Part shown: piece by piece, positions 37,087 to 51,697 of the stretch
How positions within the stretch are numbered: position 1 is the stretch's first letter
How the letters are laid out: each line of letters opens with the position of its first letter
Assembly: GCF_030936135.1 (NCBI RefSeq)
Contig: NC_082597.1
Coordinates: 72,267,495 to 72,331,494 of the forward strand
Direction: 5' to 3'
DNA: 64,000 nucleotides
From: Gavia stellata
Lineage: Eukaryota; Chordata; Aves; Gaviiformes; Gaviidae
Translations under genes and position numbers: made by a program
The notes under the pieces: model-generated
The model's database searches: none
Seen by the model: only the letters and a program-made list of their open reading frames with translations
What the model was told of the DNA's origin: nothing

Positions 37087-38510
37087 CAGTCAGAGAGACT
37101 TGATCCCTTGAGGTTTTATATCTTTGCCCTCTGTTAAGTAATTTCTCTATTCATCAAGTTAGTAACTCTTCTTTAGCAGAAACTTTTTCCTTTGACTCCT
37201 GTCATGACTCTTCTTGTCTTCAACCACCATTTCCTGTTTTTTGCTGCTGATTCTATGAATGGGGCTCTCTGTGCCCTACAGTCCCTCAGATGGTGGGATG
37301 CTATTGCTTCTTTGTACCCTGCACTACCCGGTCTGTCATCTCAGTCCATGTCCTCAGTTGAAAAAGCTGCTTTTCTCTTTTCCAATTTCTTCCAAACTCA
37401 AACATTTCCTTCCCATTGTCAGTGATTTTGTCTGTCTCCTGCATTACAATCGGAGAACTTTGCTCACCTTAATTAACTCCAGCTTTATACAAATAAGGGT
37501 TAAACTAATGGATGTATATGCATAGGTGCTTGAAATCATCCAGTAATGTCTATTCATAATTGGTATGCTCACTGTTAGGACACTAAAATGTTCCTGATTA
37601 GGTGCATGCATTATGAAAGTATTTTATAATTGTTATTAGCTAGTGTTTTATCTCCACTATTTATTTCTCTGAGAGAAACAAAATAGCAATTATACACTAA
37701 TTCTATGCTAATTAAATAACATTTATGCAAGTAGTGCACTGTGTAATCAGAAATAGCACTTTTTCATTCAGAAAAGGTAGTTTTTTAACTAGTGAACAAT
37801 TATAAAACATCTACTTGACCTCAAAAGAAGGGGTCTTCTAACCCATTAGTTTTAAATGACACGTAATTCTAATATTTTAAGATGTAAATCAGATTTGAAT
37901 TTGGGAGAAGTAGATATAATTCAAAGGCTTATTGATTCATCCCCCTTTTTACACTTATTTATATCATTTTAGAATGATAAAGAGTCTTTTATGTATGCAT
38001 AGGAAGATAATGAAACTTAGAAGAAGCATTAAGCTTCCTATCGTATCTTTAAACATTTCCATTTGTCAATTAGCATTATAGTAGTACATGTGATATTACT
38101 AATACTGAAAGAAAATAACACCAAAAGTGCACATTCGATTTCTGAGTTTTCAGAGTTCAGTCCCCACAACCATAACTAACAAGTCCCTTTGTCAGCTACA
38201 CTTGTAACACAATGCAAGATATATTTCTGTATACAACACTGTGAAAAATCATGTATTTTTACAAAGTCTTATAACTTCTGAACACCTACATACTTTTAGC
38301 AAACATATGTGAACTACAGATGGGAAACCATTCAAGCAGCAGTAGATACTATATGAGTGTTTTAACTTGTTATTAAAAACAATATTAAACTTCCCAACAA
38401 CCAGGAATAGCGATAAAAAGAGAAACCAATAGTAGATAACAAATAGGTCTGAACTACATAACACTTGTTTTCACATTTTATGGAACAAACCAACAATTAA
38501 CTAAGCTTAC

Positions 38511-38683
38511 CCTTAGTGACAGAGACATTGGTTTACTGTATCTTCCCACATTGTGTGGGGTAAATGTTGAATTGCGATTTCTCAAGAATTCTGGTTTCAG
38601 AATATAGCCACAACCACCATTGTCTAGGAATTTTCCATTTTGCAATTCCATTTGTACTCCCGGTGTCTGAAAGTTTAAGGCCA
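38511..38683 (-). CDS. PLCZ1: PLCZ1 exon, end of catalytic Y domain
   Basis: This 173-nt exon has acceptor tttttatag and donor gtaagc. Two bases complete a Val codon, then it reads [40 protein letters not shown] and [25 protein letters not shown]....L..GKF.DNGGCGY.LKP.FLR is the strongly conserved C-terminal half of the PLC Y domain, completing the TIM barrel that hydrolyses PIP2 to IP3 and DAG. The short linker to C2 (MSLSLR) follows. The methionine called at an open-frame start is not a real start; the codon is split across the splice and reads Val. Confidence 0.96.
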
Positions 38684-40651
38684 CTATAAAAATAAATAAA
38701 TATTTATTTTAGTGAATTAAAGTTGATACCTTTTTATAAAAAAACTCCCTGACAATAATAGTAAAAACAAAAGCAAAAGAGACTAAAATATGTATATCTT
38801 TCAACTCATATATAAGATCTTGTTATTTCTCTTAAATTTAGCAGTATTTAATAATGAATGATTGATGTGCAAAAGAAGTGCACTATTTAGAACTGCACCA
38901 CATTTTAATCATTACCCTATAGACCTTTTTTACACTGCAGTGTGTTGTGTGTTTTTGCTTTTCTTTCTAAATTAGACCGTGGTGAATAGGAAATGAGAGA
39001 TCTTTTTTCTCCATAAGGACTAAATTCACGTACTAGTTTCTCTACAGTGGCAAGACCCTGCATCCTAAACCTGCTTACAAAGTTCTGGTGGAGAAGGCAA
39101 AAACATAGGATTGTAACTAACCTTAGTTATGGTGCAGATTTTGTCACAAAAGCATGTCACCCAGAAGATCAAAAAGCTTTAGTTTAGCATTAGAATATTC
39201 AATGCAAATACATATAAGTTTATAGAAGTAGAAGCAATTTTAAGAGTGTTCTTAAATTTATGTGAGCAAACTGTCTTCAAGCTTAATCCTCCAGTAGTGG
39301 TACTTTTTGTTGGTATACACCTGACAGATCTTTCTTTCCTTGGCAGCTCTAAACATTTTCGGTTTGCTGCAGCAGCAATTATAAAATAACACACTTCTCA
39401 TCAACAGAATATTGTAATTCATGAGATAAAGCCAACATTGAAATAGACCTGTTTAATGAAATTTTCCTCTATTCCGGTACATTGGAGCTTCCTGCCACAT
39501 TCAAAATAGAAAAGGCACAAGTCAAATCAGTGGAGTGATAACATGACATGTGTTAAAGAGAAAATGATAAAAAGTCATTTACTTGATGGCTTGGCAGGAA
39601 AAAAAATGAAGACTTTAAGCTGTACAAGTGACTCCTCATAATAATTCAGGAAGAGGACCTTATTACATATTCCTAAGAGATCATATAAATGTACTGAATG
39701 AACATTTGGCAGAATGCAGAAATCCTTATCTCATGTGGAAAATACAAGAAACTTGGATCTGTTTCACTGCAAAAATTATTTGTTTCTTCACTGCTTTGAT
39801 AACCCTTTAAAAAAATTCTCTAGTAAGTGACACAAATAGGAACAGATCTGTAGAGTGAAGCAGCTGGCACTACGGACCTAATGTTTGCATTACACATGTT
39901 TTCTGTGGGGTTACTTCAGAAGAGCTCTAACCTGGTCCCATGACCTCAGTACCAATTAATGGCTGGAATACATCAAGTGCTCCCAGAGTGCATCCTCTAT
40001 TTCATCTGAAAGGAATCCCATCTGTGCTAGCAAAGATTGCTCTGCCACATGAACCAACGTGCAGTAAGTAGGAACAACTGGGAACCTTGCCTAAAAAAAA
40101 CCCAACAAACAAAAAAACCAAAACTGACAACAACAAAACACAACATGCACTCCTGCTTTGAAGTAAATGCTAATGTAGATGCAGGCATAGATTCTGTGTC
40201 AATATGCAAAGGAACTTTAAGCTTATTGTACCTTTGACAACAGAAATTAAACTTCAAAATGTTCACATAGCCCATTGCACACCATTGCCTGTTTTTAAGA
40301 GGGTAAGTATTCTCTTGGTATAGTTTTAGCAGTGGTTCACAATTTGTTTTTTATGACTCAACACATCATCCAGAAACAGACCCAAATGTGGTGCTATATG
40401 ACCCTTGTTGTATCTTAATACACTGATTCAGGCAGTGCAATGAATGCTACAGAGCTGCAACTCTGAGGCCCCTTGAAGCCTAGGTCCTGGCATGATCTAC
40501 AGATAACACAAGATCTCTCAGTACATAAGTAATTCCTAGGCCATAGTTTCAGAATAAGCAGTTTACAAAGAAGCAAAACTGAAATTAGGCAAATCAAACA
40601 GTCATATCTTCAAATAGCAGTTTCCACAGGATGAAACAAATTACATGATTG

Positions 40652-40710
40652 CATAGAATCATAGAATCATTGAGGTTGGAAAAGACCTTTAAGATTATCA
40701 ATGATGATCT
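40652..40710 (-). mobile_element. CR1 LINE 3' tip
   Basis: CATAGAATCATAGAATCATT followed by GAGGTTGGAAAAGACCTTTA and AGATTATCAATGATGATCT is a typical reverse-complement CR1 3' end, here truncated to under 60 bases. Confidence 0.85.
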
Positions 40711-41966
40711 AATGAGACTGTTGCTAAATTTGCAAAGCTTCATAGGCTACTAAGCAGGCAAATCTGATTTAACAACAGAAACAAGCAAAGGAGAATACTT
40801 TACATTTTATCATGTTAGGAAAATTACTTTTTGCAACACAAGTAAAGGGCAATGTTATCATGGGTTGCTATCATCAAACATCAACACTATATTTTTACTT
40901 GATTTAATTTTACCTTAGAATAAGCTAAAAACACACTAAACAGTAGTTTTAATTTAGCTACTGATTTCCCGGTATTGCAAGCTGTAACCCGATTAAAGTA
41001 AGTGAATGTGAAATTTTGTATTATATTCGCTGAGATGCATATCTCTACTACAAATGTTTGCAAGGTTCATAGCTGCTTGGGGCCTCCTAGGACAAGGTTC
41101 TATAGTGTACTGTTGATGCACAGTTTTTCTTTTTAATCAGATGCAGTTATAACCCTTACACTTATTGAGAAATGGCAAAGTTCATAAATTAAAACCTATG
41201 TTTCCATTGTCTAACAGTGTGGTCTTAGCAACATCTTTCTGCAAGGAAGACTGAATTTCTACCTAAAGTTTCATCTTAGTTTTGCTGAATTCAAGAACAG
41301 AACTGTCAATAACATACTTTGTGCTGTTGTTTTATGTAACAGTAGAAATGTAATGCATGTACGAAGAGAGCTTTAAACTGCTGGTTTCTTTTGGAAATAA
41401 GCCGAAATATGTTTACTATGAAACCACCTGAACAGTACATAATCTTAATGTATGGTTTCCATGGGAAAGTACAGGCACCTGAAGTTTAGCACTGTGTAAG
41501 TTAAACTTTCTCCTCAGTCCTTCCATTAAGTACCAAAAGCCTTTGAACGCTGGCACCAAAATCAAAATAGCAGAGCAAAACATGGGCTTGGAGGACAACC
41601 TGAGCAAAGGAATTTGTCAGTGTGATTCCTGCATCTGAAACAGAACCAAGACTTCCTAGAACCATGAGGCCGAATCTCCTTCAGATCAGAGTATTTAATA
41701 CTCAAGTCTTCTTGCAAAGTACCAAAGCTGCCATGGCTGTCCCTGTTGGCCCCAGTTGTAAATAACTTCATATAGCAAACGCAAGTCGAGAAATAGCCTG
41801 TCTCCAAAAAGATGAAACAATCCATAATGCACAGAGAAATATAAAGGGTATATGTCATCCCAAACCTCTGTATCACAAGCAATTAACTGAAGTCAGTCCT
41901 ACAGCTAATTGCAGAACTAACCACAATCTAAATATTCAAATACAGCACCTTCCATAAACAATACCA

Positions 41967-42113
41967 TTCACAGAATCACAGAATCACAGAATCACTATGG
42001 TTGGAAAGACCTGTAAGATCATCAAGTCCAATCATCAACTAACACCACCATGCCCATTAAACCATGTCCCACAATGCCACATCCACACGTTCCTTGAACA
42101 CCTCCAGTGATTC
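41967..42113 (-). mobile_element. CR1 LINE fragment (3' end)
   Basis: Three tandem CAGAATCA units are followed by CTATGGTTGGAAAGACC, AAGATCATCAAGTCCAA, the CATGCCCATTAAACCATGTC block and CCTTGAACACCTCCAGTGAT. This is a standard avian CR1 3' region in reverse complement, ending at an apparent truncation. Confidence 0.9.
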
Positions 42114-45100
42114 AAGACACAATTGGTTTTTAGACTGAAAGCAAAAGCTTTTGAAAACCAAAGTGAACACTGGGGTTCTTAGATTTCTGAGTGACTATGA
42201 TTTGAAGGCAGTTGAGGAAAATTACATGCCTTTTGTCTGTGATGCTGCCTCTCAATTAATATTCCTATTGGGATTTTTTTAATTGTCATTTTTTATTTTT
42301 TATTTATTGCTTCCTGGTTCTATTAGCTATATTATGAACCTAAGGTTTAATGTATTTTCTGCATTTAAAAGGGAAGATTTTAAAATGGATAATCACACAT
42401 TTGTCACAGATATTCCTTAAAATGAGTTACTTAATTGCATTTTCTGCCATTTAAAATCCATCTCAAAATGTTTGAATTTTATGCAATCTCTAAAAAATTA
42501 TATGCAAAAAGTACTCAGTGCCAATGTTCCTATCTCCATGATTTACTTCACTCATTTCAGTCTAAAGAGATACAATAGATCACACTTTCAACCCTTTTAT
42601 CAGTCTTGTTGCTATCCTCTCAGTTCTTTCCAGTTGTCTATGTTCTTAAAATGGTCTGCTCACAATGAATGCAATGCATCTTCTGTGCCTTAGATATCCA
42701 AAATTTGAACTGAATTCTACACAGACTGGGAAACACTACGAAAACAGGACCCTATCCTAATGAACTGGCATATTTTGTCATTGGTTATGAGATGATCTAT
42801 GTGATTGGATTTGAAGACACTGCATTCATTCCATGTTAGCACTCCCAGCTGGGCATTGACTGTCTCTCCTTTTTTCTCCCATGCAGGTCACAGCTGCACC
42901 TAATCCATCACTGCCCAAATTTACAGAAATATTTTCAGAAGTCCTTATGTGACTGGGTAGTCCACATTACTTTTTTCGAAGTGATGTAGGTGGCTTTTAA
43001 AAAAAATCTCATCCACAGCATGAATAAAGGGCATGCTAACTGAGTATGAGTTGACTCAAAATGTGGATGAAAAGGGAGGATATTCAGTCACCAGATCATG
43101 CTGAAATCAACTGAAGATATCCGAAGGAAGGATAAACTGTAACATGATGTCAAATTGTCACCTGTTACATATACCAGGAAGGAAACATTCGTTTAACAGA
43201 AGCAGCATACACAGCAGGAAGATGTCTTATCAGTAGTAAACAAATTCTATCAAACTAAGGTATGGTAATAACTTCATCATCTGAATAATAAATATAACAC
43301 TAATTTCTAAGCCTTGTGCAACCATTAACTATCATAATATCCTTGAGTACAAAATAATATTACCCTTTTAGTGTATTGAATAATATTTTCAATATAGTAT
43401 GCAGTCTGATGGAGTTTGCATAAGAGAAATATAGTGCATACTATAGTACCCTGTAAACCCTTTTCACTAACATCAGATGTAAGGAAGATAATATGTTGTA
43501 TGACCAAGTGGTCAGAACATGCAACCTGGGAAAATGGTAGAATACGGTGGGTTTTAAACATGTTTTTCATCTGGGTATATCTGAGAAAGTGGAAAGACTT
43601 CCAGCATAATTAAGACTCCCTGCCAATTACAGCAGCCTCCTCAGGCTACGCTGAGCATTACTTGCTCTTCTGGTCCTGTCTTGACATGTCACTCTGATCC
43701 CCACTGCCATCTCTGGGTGCTTGTAAATTCAGGCTTGTGGACATACTCTCCAAAGTCAGTCTTTTAAGAGTCCTCAGCTTCCCTTTGCCTTGGGCTTTAT
43801 GAGTTTTTTAAATCTTTATGCAGCTTTAGTCCTCTTGCCAAGCCAATGAATAAGTGACATACCACTCAAACTTTATGAACAAAGACTTACTCTCTACCAG
43901 AAAAAAAAAAAAAAAGTGTAGAGTGATTGGATCCTTTACAACACAGCAGACTTAACTGGTTAGTATAAATTTTGGCATAAAAACTCTGTCTTATCTCTTT
44001 TTTTTGATCAAACAATTTGTTCAAAGTGTATGTATTTTTTTTCTCCTTACAGAATAAAATGGGTCTTTAGCTATTCAGACTCCAAATTTTATTAAGCTTA
44101 ATTATAATTTCTGGCTTTGCTTATCTCTGATGCATTTTGAAATGAACACTTATTCTACAGAAACTTAATTTATGAATGACTTACAACATGAGGTATTCTG
44201 CTGTAGTAAGACGGACTACTCTTCTGAGAACTGAGTAACATGCATAACTGTCTGACACATCATGCTCAGCGTGTGCAAGCACTCAGTCTGTCCTTATTGT
44301 CTTTAAGCCAATTCAATACCGTAGTTCTAAAGACATTGTAATTAGAAGTGTTAAGAATTCAATCATTCTAATGTTCATAATTGCTGACATTGTTCCCACT
44401 TAATTACAAGTAGCTCTACTGGAAAAAAGACGTCAGGTGATTAAAAATCATCTATTGTCCAAGTATATCTGCAACTGGTTTCAATTAGGGATCCCCTCTT
44501 GTGAGGTTCTCATGGGAAAAGTACCTAAAGCACTTCTGATAAACTATCATCAAATCTAAAATCTAAACTGATTTTTGCTATTTAATTAATGTGTCAGTCT
44601 GAAAGTTACACTTCAGTGTAAGTCTGAGGATATTTTGGTTGTCATTTCACTTATTTCACACCTGAAACAGATACTTCCCAAAGTAATGTTTAAAATTTTT
44701 TTGCCTTGTGCTTCTTGGCAGAACAGTGTATATTATCAGCTTCCCTTTCCTGTTTTAGTCTGGGTCTCTAATACAGGGTTTAGAACAAGGTCAGCAAGGA
44801 GTTCAGAGACAGTTGTGTCCCCGCATTTTTTTCTGTCATTCTTTTAAATTAAATAGATTTCAGATAAATTATTTAATATTCTATTAGTTGTCTGCAGTTG
44901 TGTATTTAATGAAGATAGCTGGGAAAATTGTTTTCATTATTACTGTCAACAAAATGCTGCCAAAATTAAATTGTGGTGTTTCTTTGCTTTTAAGTGAAAT
45001 TCCAGTATCTATTACACACACCAAAAAAAATGCCAAAAAGGAACAAGGTTCCAGAGTAGCCTAAGAGCTCTGTCATAAACCTGGCAGTTAGAGACATTCC

Positions 45101-48100
45101 TGCAAGAGAAACATGAAACGTTTATTCAGAACACCTCCCAGCCCTTGGAGCCATTCCAAAGGAAATTTGAGTGTAATTAGATAGCTTCATATAACAGGGT
45201 CATATTGTCCCACCTAACTTGTAGATGTCTACACATGAGTTAGCTGCCCCACTACGGCTAGTGAGGATCTAATCAATGAAGTTTAAGGGACAACATAACC
45301 AAAAATGGGTCCATACTTTAAGTATGAGATTAATCATATCCCTGGAGTCTGCAATTCTAATAGCTGTCCCACTGTACTGGGGACTTATGGGAGCAAAAAA
45401 TAAGAGGAGAAGTAACCCTTTTTGGGGGTTCCATAAACTATGATGGCCATGTGGCCTATTACAGCTGTGGATTTTTTTTCCAACTACATGACTTTTTGTT
45501 AATAGTAAACACGCTTCTTTGGCATCTTAGTATTATCTTTCCACAACACACTATTCAACAGTATGTAGTAAAATTTATGTCAGTTGTGCAAGATCTAGTT
45601 TTCATTTTCTAAAGATGAATTTTTTGAGTGTTAAAACCATATTAGGAAGAAAGTAATAATACAGGTATTGACCCCCCACCTTCTCTGCAGCTGACCTATG
45701 ATGACTAGTCCTGGCCTTGAAACCTCAACAAGAGGGAGAGGGCAACCAAGAGATACTTTTCTATGCCTTCTCATTTCATTCTTCCAGGGCATTGCTTGGC
45801 TTAGGAGGTAGGAGGAAATCTTTCCCGTCTTTTTTATAGCACATTCTCCATGAGTCAGTTGTGGGATAAGGCCACAGCAAGCCCAAACAAAGAATGAGGT
45901 CTAGACTGGAAGGATAGTTGTACAGAACAGCCTGGGCATGTTTTTGCCACGAGGGGTATGACATGTCAGACTCATCCCCTGCCTTTGAGCAGAAGAGGTG
46001 TTTTAGTTTGGGACAAAATCTGGAACTCATTTTGGAAAGATAGATGAAGATCTGTTTAATGGCTGGAGACTAACTATTAGGTTTTTAGATGCAGAATGAA
46101 CAAAGATGAGATGCTGTGATGTAACTGTCTTGTCCATGTCATTGGCAATGTTTAGAGTTAAGTCATCTGCAAGGTTTTAAGGGCCACAATGCTAGATTAA
46201 GAGTGCTCATGTAGTATCTAACTGCAATAAAATATACTGCAAAGAAAGAGCTTTGAGGTATTCTAATAACTTAACCGGGCATAAGAATAAAAACATTAAA
46301 GCATGTCACTTCACAGATTTCACTAGAAATTCAAGCAATAACAATTCAAAGCTATAAGGTAATGAATAGTCTCAGGTTTTTTCAGATGTCGCATTAGCTG
46401 TTGAAAAAAGCCATGTTATAGAAAATGCTTGCTTTACACTTTTGCTGTATTAGAAAAAAATTTCCAGTAAAAATAATAACCAAGAGTAGAAAATTATCAT
46501 ATTGAAAAACTAATTAAATGTATAAATATAAGAAAAAGTAGTATACCACCATCTTTTAATAGAAGAGCTTGTTTTTCCTTAAATTCTATTTCATTATTTC
46601 ATAAATTCTTCTACTAAATTTGACACTCCATCACATATTCTACAATGTATAGTGTTCAGTAAGATTGCAAGAATATCTAAACTTCCCATGATCAAACATA
46701 ACCTGTTCATTTAGAAGAAAAAATCAGTCCTGTTGTCTCTAGTTTTGCCATTTTTCCAGCAAGAAAGGAAAATACAGTTTCACAGAAAACATAAAACAAC
46801 TGAAAATTCCGAAGTAAATTAGTGATCCTGTGCCCTCTGTTTTCTTTATGAGGCTTTGCAAAGTCTGCCTCTTCTTTAAATTTTGACTCAGAACCCAAGC
46901 AAGGTCAGATTGACTGTCATTTTAAGTTGCACAGGTAAGGGATACCAAGATCTAAATAAGTCGGTTTCTTTTCCCTAGGTAGCTTCAGAGGTTAAAATCA
47001 GACCTGGCTAGAGAACTCTTTATCACTCATCTTTTTATGCATTATTTTTTGTCATATTATTGCACACAAGATTTAGCCACAAAACAGATGTGACAAAATT
47101 GCCAAGCTGCATTTCGATCTCACAGGCCAAAACAAAACCTTCGATAAGAAAAATCCATCATACAAGTAGTGGTACCTTCACAGTAGTATATAAATTTTTA
47201 TGAGTGCTCCAGAAAACATATGCTGTATATAGACTCTTCTAAAACAAAATCCTGTACCTGCCATGCCATGGCTTTCTCATATAACTTATGACACATTTTG
47301 GTCATTCTCATAGATTGTTTTGATACACAAACAATGTTTTGTATTGCCTGCAAATGACATATTCAAAAGGATATTTAAGTCTTTCTATTTTTATTTTCAC
47401 TAAGGTTTTCTTTTGGTTTGTTTTTTTCCTCTGTTTTTTTCAGCCAATATAATACAATTGATATCTGTTTATTTAAATAACTGTCCTGAATTTTCTTTCT
47501 CTACATAAATCTTTACTTTCCATTTTATTTACTAAATAAAAAGGAGATATGGATATGCCAAACCAGTTCTTTCCAGTGCTACACTGCAGTTGTATGCAGG
47601 AGGCATACTAATTTTCCCAGACTATAAAAAGTTATTGTAGGTATTTTTCTCCATAAGACCCCTTTGTTCACAAAACTTGTCCTGTTCTTACGAGTATCAA
47701 TTTTTAGAGAATGGACACTGAGTGCATAGTGATATCCAAAAGCAATTTTGTGGAAACTCTGTACTTTTTACTGTGGTTTTTAACTTGTCTTCCTCTGGAA
47801 ATTAGGTTTACACAATTACATAATTCTGGTCCTCAGCCCCAACAAATCTTGAGCCTGTTGGACCATTTCATCCTGCTGTAGTCGAGTGCCAGGCGGCTCT
47901 GAGTTAATATGTTCCAACCAATTTAGAGAAAATTGCTGGCAAAGTACAGAAGAGAACAGTTTTGGGCCTATGACTAAGGGAAGTGAAGGAATAACTCAAC
48001 TGTCATCATGTACCTGAGGCAGAGGGCTGGCAGGCAGTATTACATGTAGGTTTGAACAAAACATGATATATTTTCTTTGCCCAGTCAGAACATTATGGAT

Positions 48101-50607
48101 GATAGAGGAACTTAAAGGTAAGTGAGAAGGGTAAGCTAGCAGGTGAGGGCAAGGTTAGAGGAGCTGAGGAAGGGGAATAGGTGACATAGGAGAAACCTGA
48201 GACTCCCGTGAACAGTGTTAGGAAAACAGTAGAAGTGATCTGCAGGGATTACTTCTGTACCTGGGATGCAGAGTGCAATGGTAGGGAGACAGGGAAGGTA
48301 TGTGAGCTATATGGACACAAGACAGACACAAAAATTTAAAAATCTGTGTTAAATCAGTGGAGGGACATCAGCAGAAGATTCACTGAGTGGAGCTTTGGGA
48401 GTTGCATTGTGAAGCACAGTCATATTTCTGCCAAAGAGTTATCTAAAACAGATTAGGGAATCAAGAATAGATCTGACATGGCTTGGAAATAATATATGTG
48501 GAGAATTGCTTATAATCAGACTATTCCCATGAGAAAAATGTTTCTTTAAATGAAGATACAAATTTTGTGACCAAGAGGGCAGATCTAACTGCTTCCTGCA
48601 TATTTTTAATTCTTCTAGGAAGGGGCCCAAAGCCCCTAAACAGCAAAAATCGTATGCTTTGTATACTAATGTTTAGAATGACTTTTCATTAAAGTATACT
48701 CTGAGTCAACAGTAAATATAGTAATTTTTAAAGACTTCAGTCCTGTTTGAGATCTAACAAATGGATACTCTTTGCAGAGATCAGTATGGAGATTTACAGG
48801 CTAGAAAGAAAACTAGTAAACTGCAGTATGATAAGCCTGAGAGATTAATTACATTTTAAATTAAGGACCTCTGGCCTGTGTTTTCTCTAAGCATGAAACA
48901 AACTTACTAGTTTTTAATAGCAACGTAGATAGTATATAGAGAGTGCACCACCCTGGGTAAATAATCCAGCGGTAGCATGACATCAAGCTTAGTGAGGATC
49001 AACCACAAGGACAGAATATAATCAAACCAATTTCAAATGGTATGGTAAAGGCAAGATACTTCCAGCAATAGCCTAGCCCAAGTCCAAATCTGTACTATAA
49101 ATAAACATTTATAAGGACACAGACACAAAAAAAATTTATACTATTTAGTAATTTTTTTACTCCTACTGTAGTTGTAAAACTATACCTCAATACAACACTC
49201 AGGATGAGAAGCAGAATTCATAAGAATGAGAGAATTATGGGGAGTCTGAGTACATTTCAGTTCTTTGAACAGCCAGCACTAAGTGGCCAAATTCACGCAA
49301 TCTCCCTAGTCGTTGTTTCCCCCATTACCTCAATGTGTGGCACTGACAGCATGGCATAACTCGGTGTAGGAACAGCAAATGGTTAAGAAATTTAGGCTTG
49401 GGGTTGTCCTCCACTGCTTGTGGCCAGGACGACAGACATGGAAACAGCAATCTCTCAGTGAAAGCTGAGGCATGATTCTCCTTCTAAGTTCCATAACTGT
49501 AGGAGAGTAGCTGGGGATACGTTAGGGGGTTAAACAATAAATAATATTCATGTGCATGATTGACTGGAAATAGCACACGGTTAAAAACATTTATGAGAAG
49601 GTAACTTGAAACAGAAGATATTTTGCAAGCTGAGAAAGGAAACAGGTGAAAAAGTAAGCCTGGAAGAAGGGTGCACATAAACTCCAGGGCCCTACAGGCA
49701 AAGTGAAATCTGTGCCCGTCTCTGTATGAGTGTGTATTGTAATATAACAAGGTGAGACCATACCTTTCACCTCTCAAAACTGGGACCTATGGCAAACTGC
49801 CCTGTGCACCCCGCTCACCCCACAGTCTCCCTCAAGTGGCCTTGGTACAGAAAGAGAATAAAAGACAGAATATATATGTGGATGCAAAAAATATTGTTCT
49901 CTACTTTACCCAAAGCTGAAGAAGGTGTAGCAGACTGACGTAGAAAAATATTCTGTAACTGAGAATCTTTTAAACTGAGGAGCAAAAAGATGAAGGCAAG
50001 AGAGCTTCTAAAGCCATTAAAAAGGGAAAAGTGCTTACAGGTGAGAGCTTTTTCAAAGCCTGCTGAGTAGAGAAGTCATGCTTATTTTTAACAATTTCAA
50101 ATTAAAAAATAACTTCAAATGAAGAGAAACAGAAGTTATTGTTATTTCATTGCTCAGGAAACTAATACACTTTGTACTGGAAATTAAGGTGCTAAATGTA
50201 TTTTGCATGTATACAGTCACCGGAGGCTCCCAGCAGCCCCCAGATGTACCTGGGTATTCTGCTGACCAGGAGCGTTTGAGTGCTTCTTTGCAGTAGAATA
50301 CTATAATCTGGGAGTTCTTGGCATCAATATTAATTTTTGTGCCCACATCTCCTGCATCTGTGTCACTCCAGTCGCATAAAACCATTAAAAACCCACAAAT
50401 CCTTCAGATGAGGTTTCCATTGCTGTGCAAAAATTCCTAAATCTTTCCATCACCTCTTCTAATTCAATGCTAAGGGCAACCTTAGGAAAAAGCAAATGCA
50501 ATTGCATTCCAACAGTTCCCACTTTTAGCTAAACAGGCAGCTGCTTCTATTCCCTTGTTAAATACAAAGTAGCTACAAAGAGTGCCAGACCTCAGCTGAA
50601 AAAGGAA

Positions 50608-50690
50608 TTTTTTTTTTAAAAAAAAGACAAATAATAAGGAAAGGGAAAAAAGGAAAAAAAGAAGGGAAAAAAAAGAGGAGGAAGAAGAAG
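50608..50690. repeat. Purine-rich low-complexity tract
   Basis: Long A and G runs occur on + (polypyrimidine on the PLCZ1 sense strand). The serine/phenylalanine-rich open frame on - over this tract is an artefact of the composition. Confidence 0.8.
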
Positions 50691-51580
50691 CTACCATTCC
50701 CATTTTCTTTTATAAATGTGCTCTATTTATACCTTGGGCACAGCTGACAAATAAGCATGGAGTTTATGGAATTTGATTAATACAGCATGCAAAAAATGTA
50801 ATCTATTTTCATTTTCTTGAAAGGTATATTGCAATAATTTTTTTTTGGCAATACAGTACTTAATGCATAGCATGCTTGCTTTTACCTCAAAACCTAAGGT
50901 AACATAGTTAACATAATAATTTCAGCCCAAACAGAGAGGCAGTAAAATATAAATTATGATTTAAGCTCTCCTTACAGACAACTACAGATAAAGATCACAG
51001 AATTATTAACAAAAAAGGAGATAATATATGAAGAAAAAGAAGAAAAATCTGTTCTAGCTGTGGAAAGTTGTTTATATATGTGCTTTTGCTACACTGTTTC
51101 ATAAGATAAAGTCATGCTTTGTTTAGTCTTAGGGTTAGGAATAATACAAAATAAGGTTCAAAGCTTAAAAATGTTGTATTGTTCTTACTAGTGTTTTTCT
51201 TCTTATCCAATAGAAAAAAAAGGTAGTTTAAAGGAATTAATGAATTATAATAAACTGGCATATTTGGGATAAGATATAGCTACTTAACATAAAGTGATAT
51301 TTATAATTAATTAGGGCCTATTTTTAACTAATTACAGAAGTAAATAGATGACAATAATATTCCCCTTACTTGTTCTATACCAGAATTCCTGGATTCTGGG
51401 GTGAAAAATTACTAGGATATGTAGACTGAAGGAGAAGTTTAGATAGCACAAAATGAAAGTGATGCCCCTGAGGGAAAATACGTAACTTACAGAACACAAA
51501 AAATACAGGAAGGAAAAACTCTTGTATCTGTATAGTCTTTGCAAAGCCTGGAATGCAGCAGTCTCTGTAAATGTACATAC

Positions 51581-51697
51581 CCATTTGACACCCCACGTTC
51601 CAGAACTCTTGAGGATTATAATTTGAAGAGTTTGTTCTTGTTCCTTTGGGGTAGATTCTTGTAATGAATCTTGAAGTGTGTGAAACAAACTCTTTAG
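51581..51697 (-). CDS. PLCZ1: PLCZ1 exon, start of the Y-domain catalytic core
   Basis: This 117-nt exon has acceptor ttttttcag and donor gtatgt. In the correct frame it reads (A)[38 protein letters not shown] plus the first base of Val. [33 protein letters not shown] is the hallmark of PLC Y domains. The Arg and Tyr of RIY correspond to PIP2-binding residues R549 and Y551 of PLC delta1. A long open frame through this exon in another register is a shadow. The exon joins 53327-53483 upstream and 38511-38683 downstream in phase 1. Confidence 0.96.

Larger units (their letters stand above)
35420..38510 (-). other. PLCZ1: PLCZ1 intron (3.1 kb)
   Basis: The intron starts at donor gtaagc beside 38511 and ends at ttttccag beside 35419. 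An antisense-type CR1 fragment with a long C-run lies at 35631-35855, about 210 bases from the acceptor. A TTCA-type short tandem repeat is near 37051-37086. The open frames inside are without recognisable domains. Confidence 0.85.
38684..51580 (-). other. PLCZ1: Large PLCZ1 intron inside the Y domain (12.9 kb)
   Basis: This is the largest PLCZ1 intron in the window, splitting the codon of the Val in CQMVALNF. It contains antisense-type CR1 fragments at 40652-40710 and 41967-42113, a poly-A run near 43900 and a purine-rich tract at about 50608-50690. The rest looks like unique AT-rich sequence with scattered chance open frames (for example 45776-46030, 49484-49777, 50053-50385), none of which resembles PLC or another family I recognise. 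Confidence 0.85.

Noticed and set aside
50053..50385. 110-codon open frame on -, first considered as a PLCZ1 exon
   Set aside because: No PLC motif, and the exons at 51581 and 38511 already join in phase with no residues missing.
51332..51688. 118-codon open frame on -
   Set aside because: It overlaps the true PLCZ1 exon in the wrong register; the PLC Y-domain motif is read in another frame.
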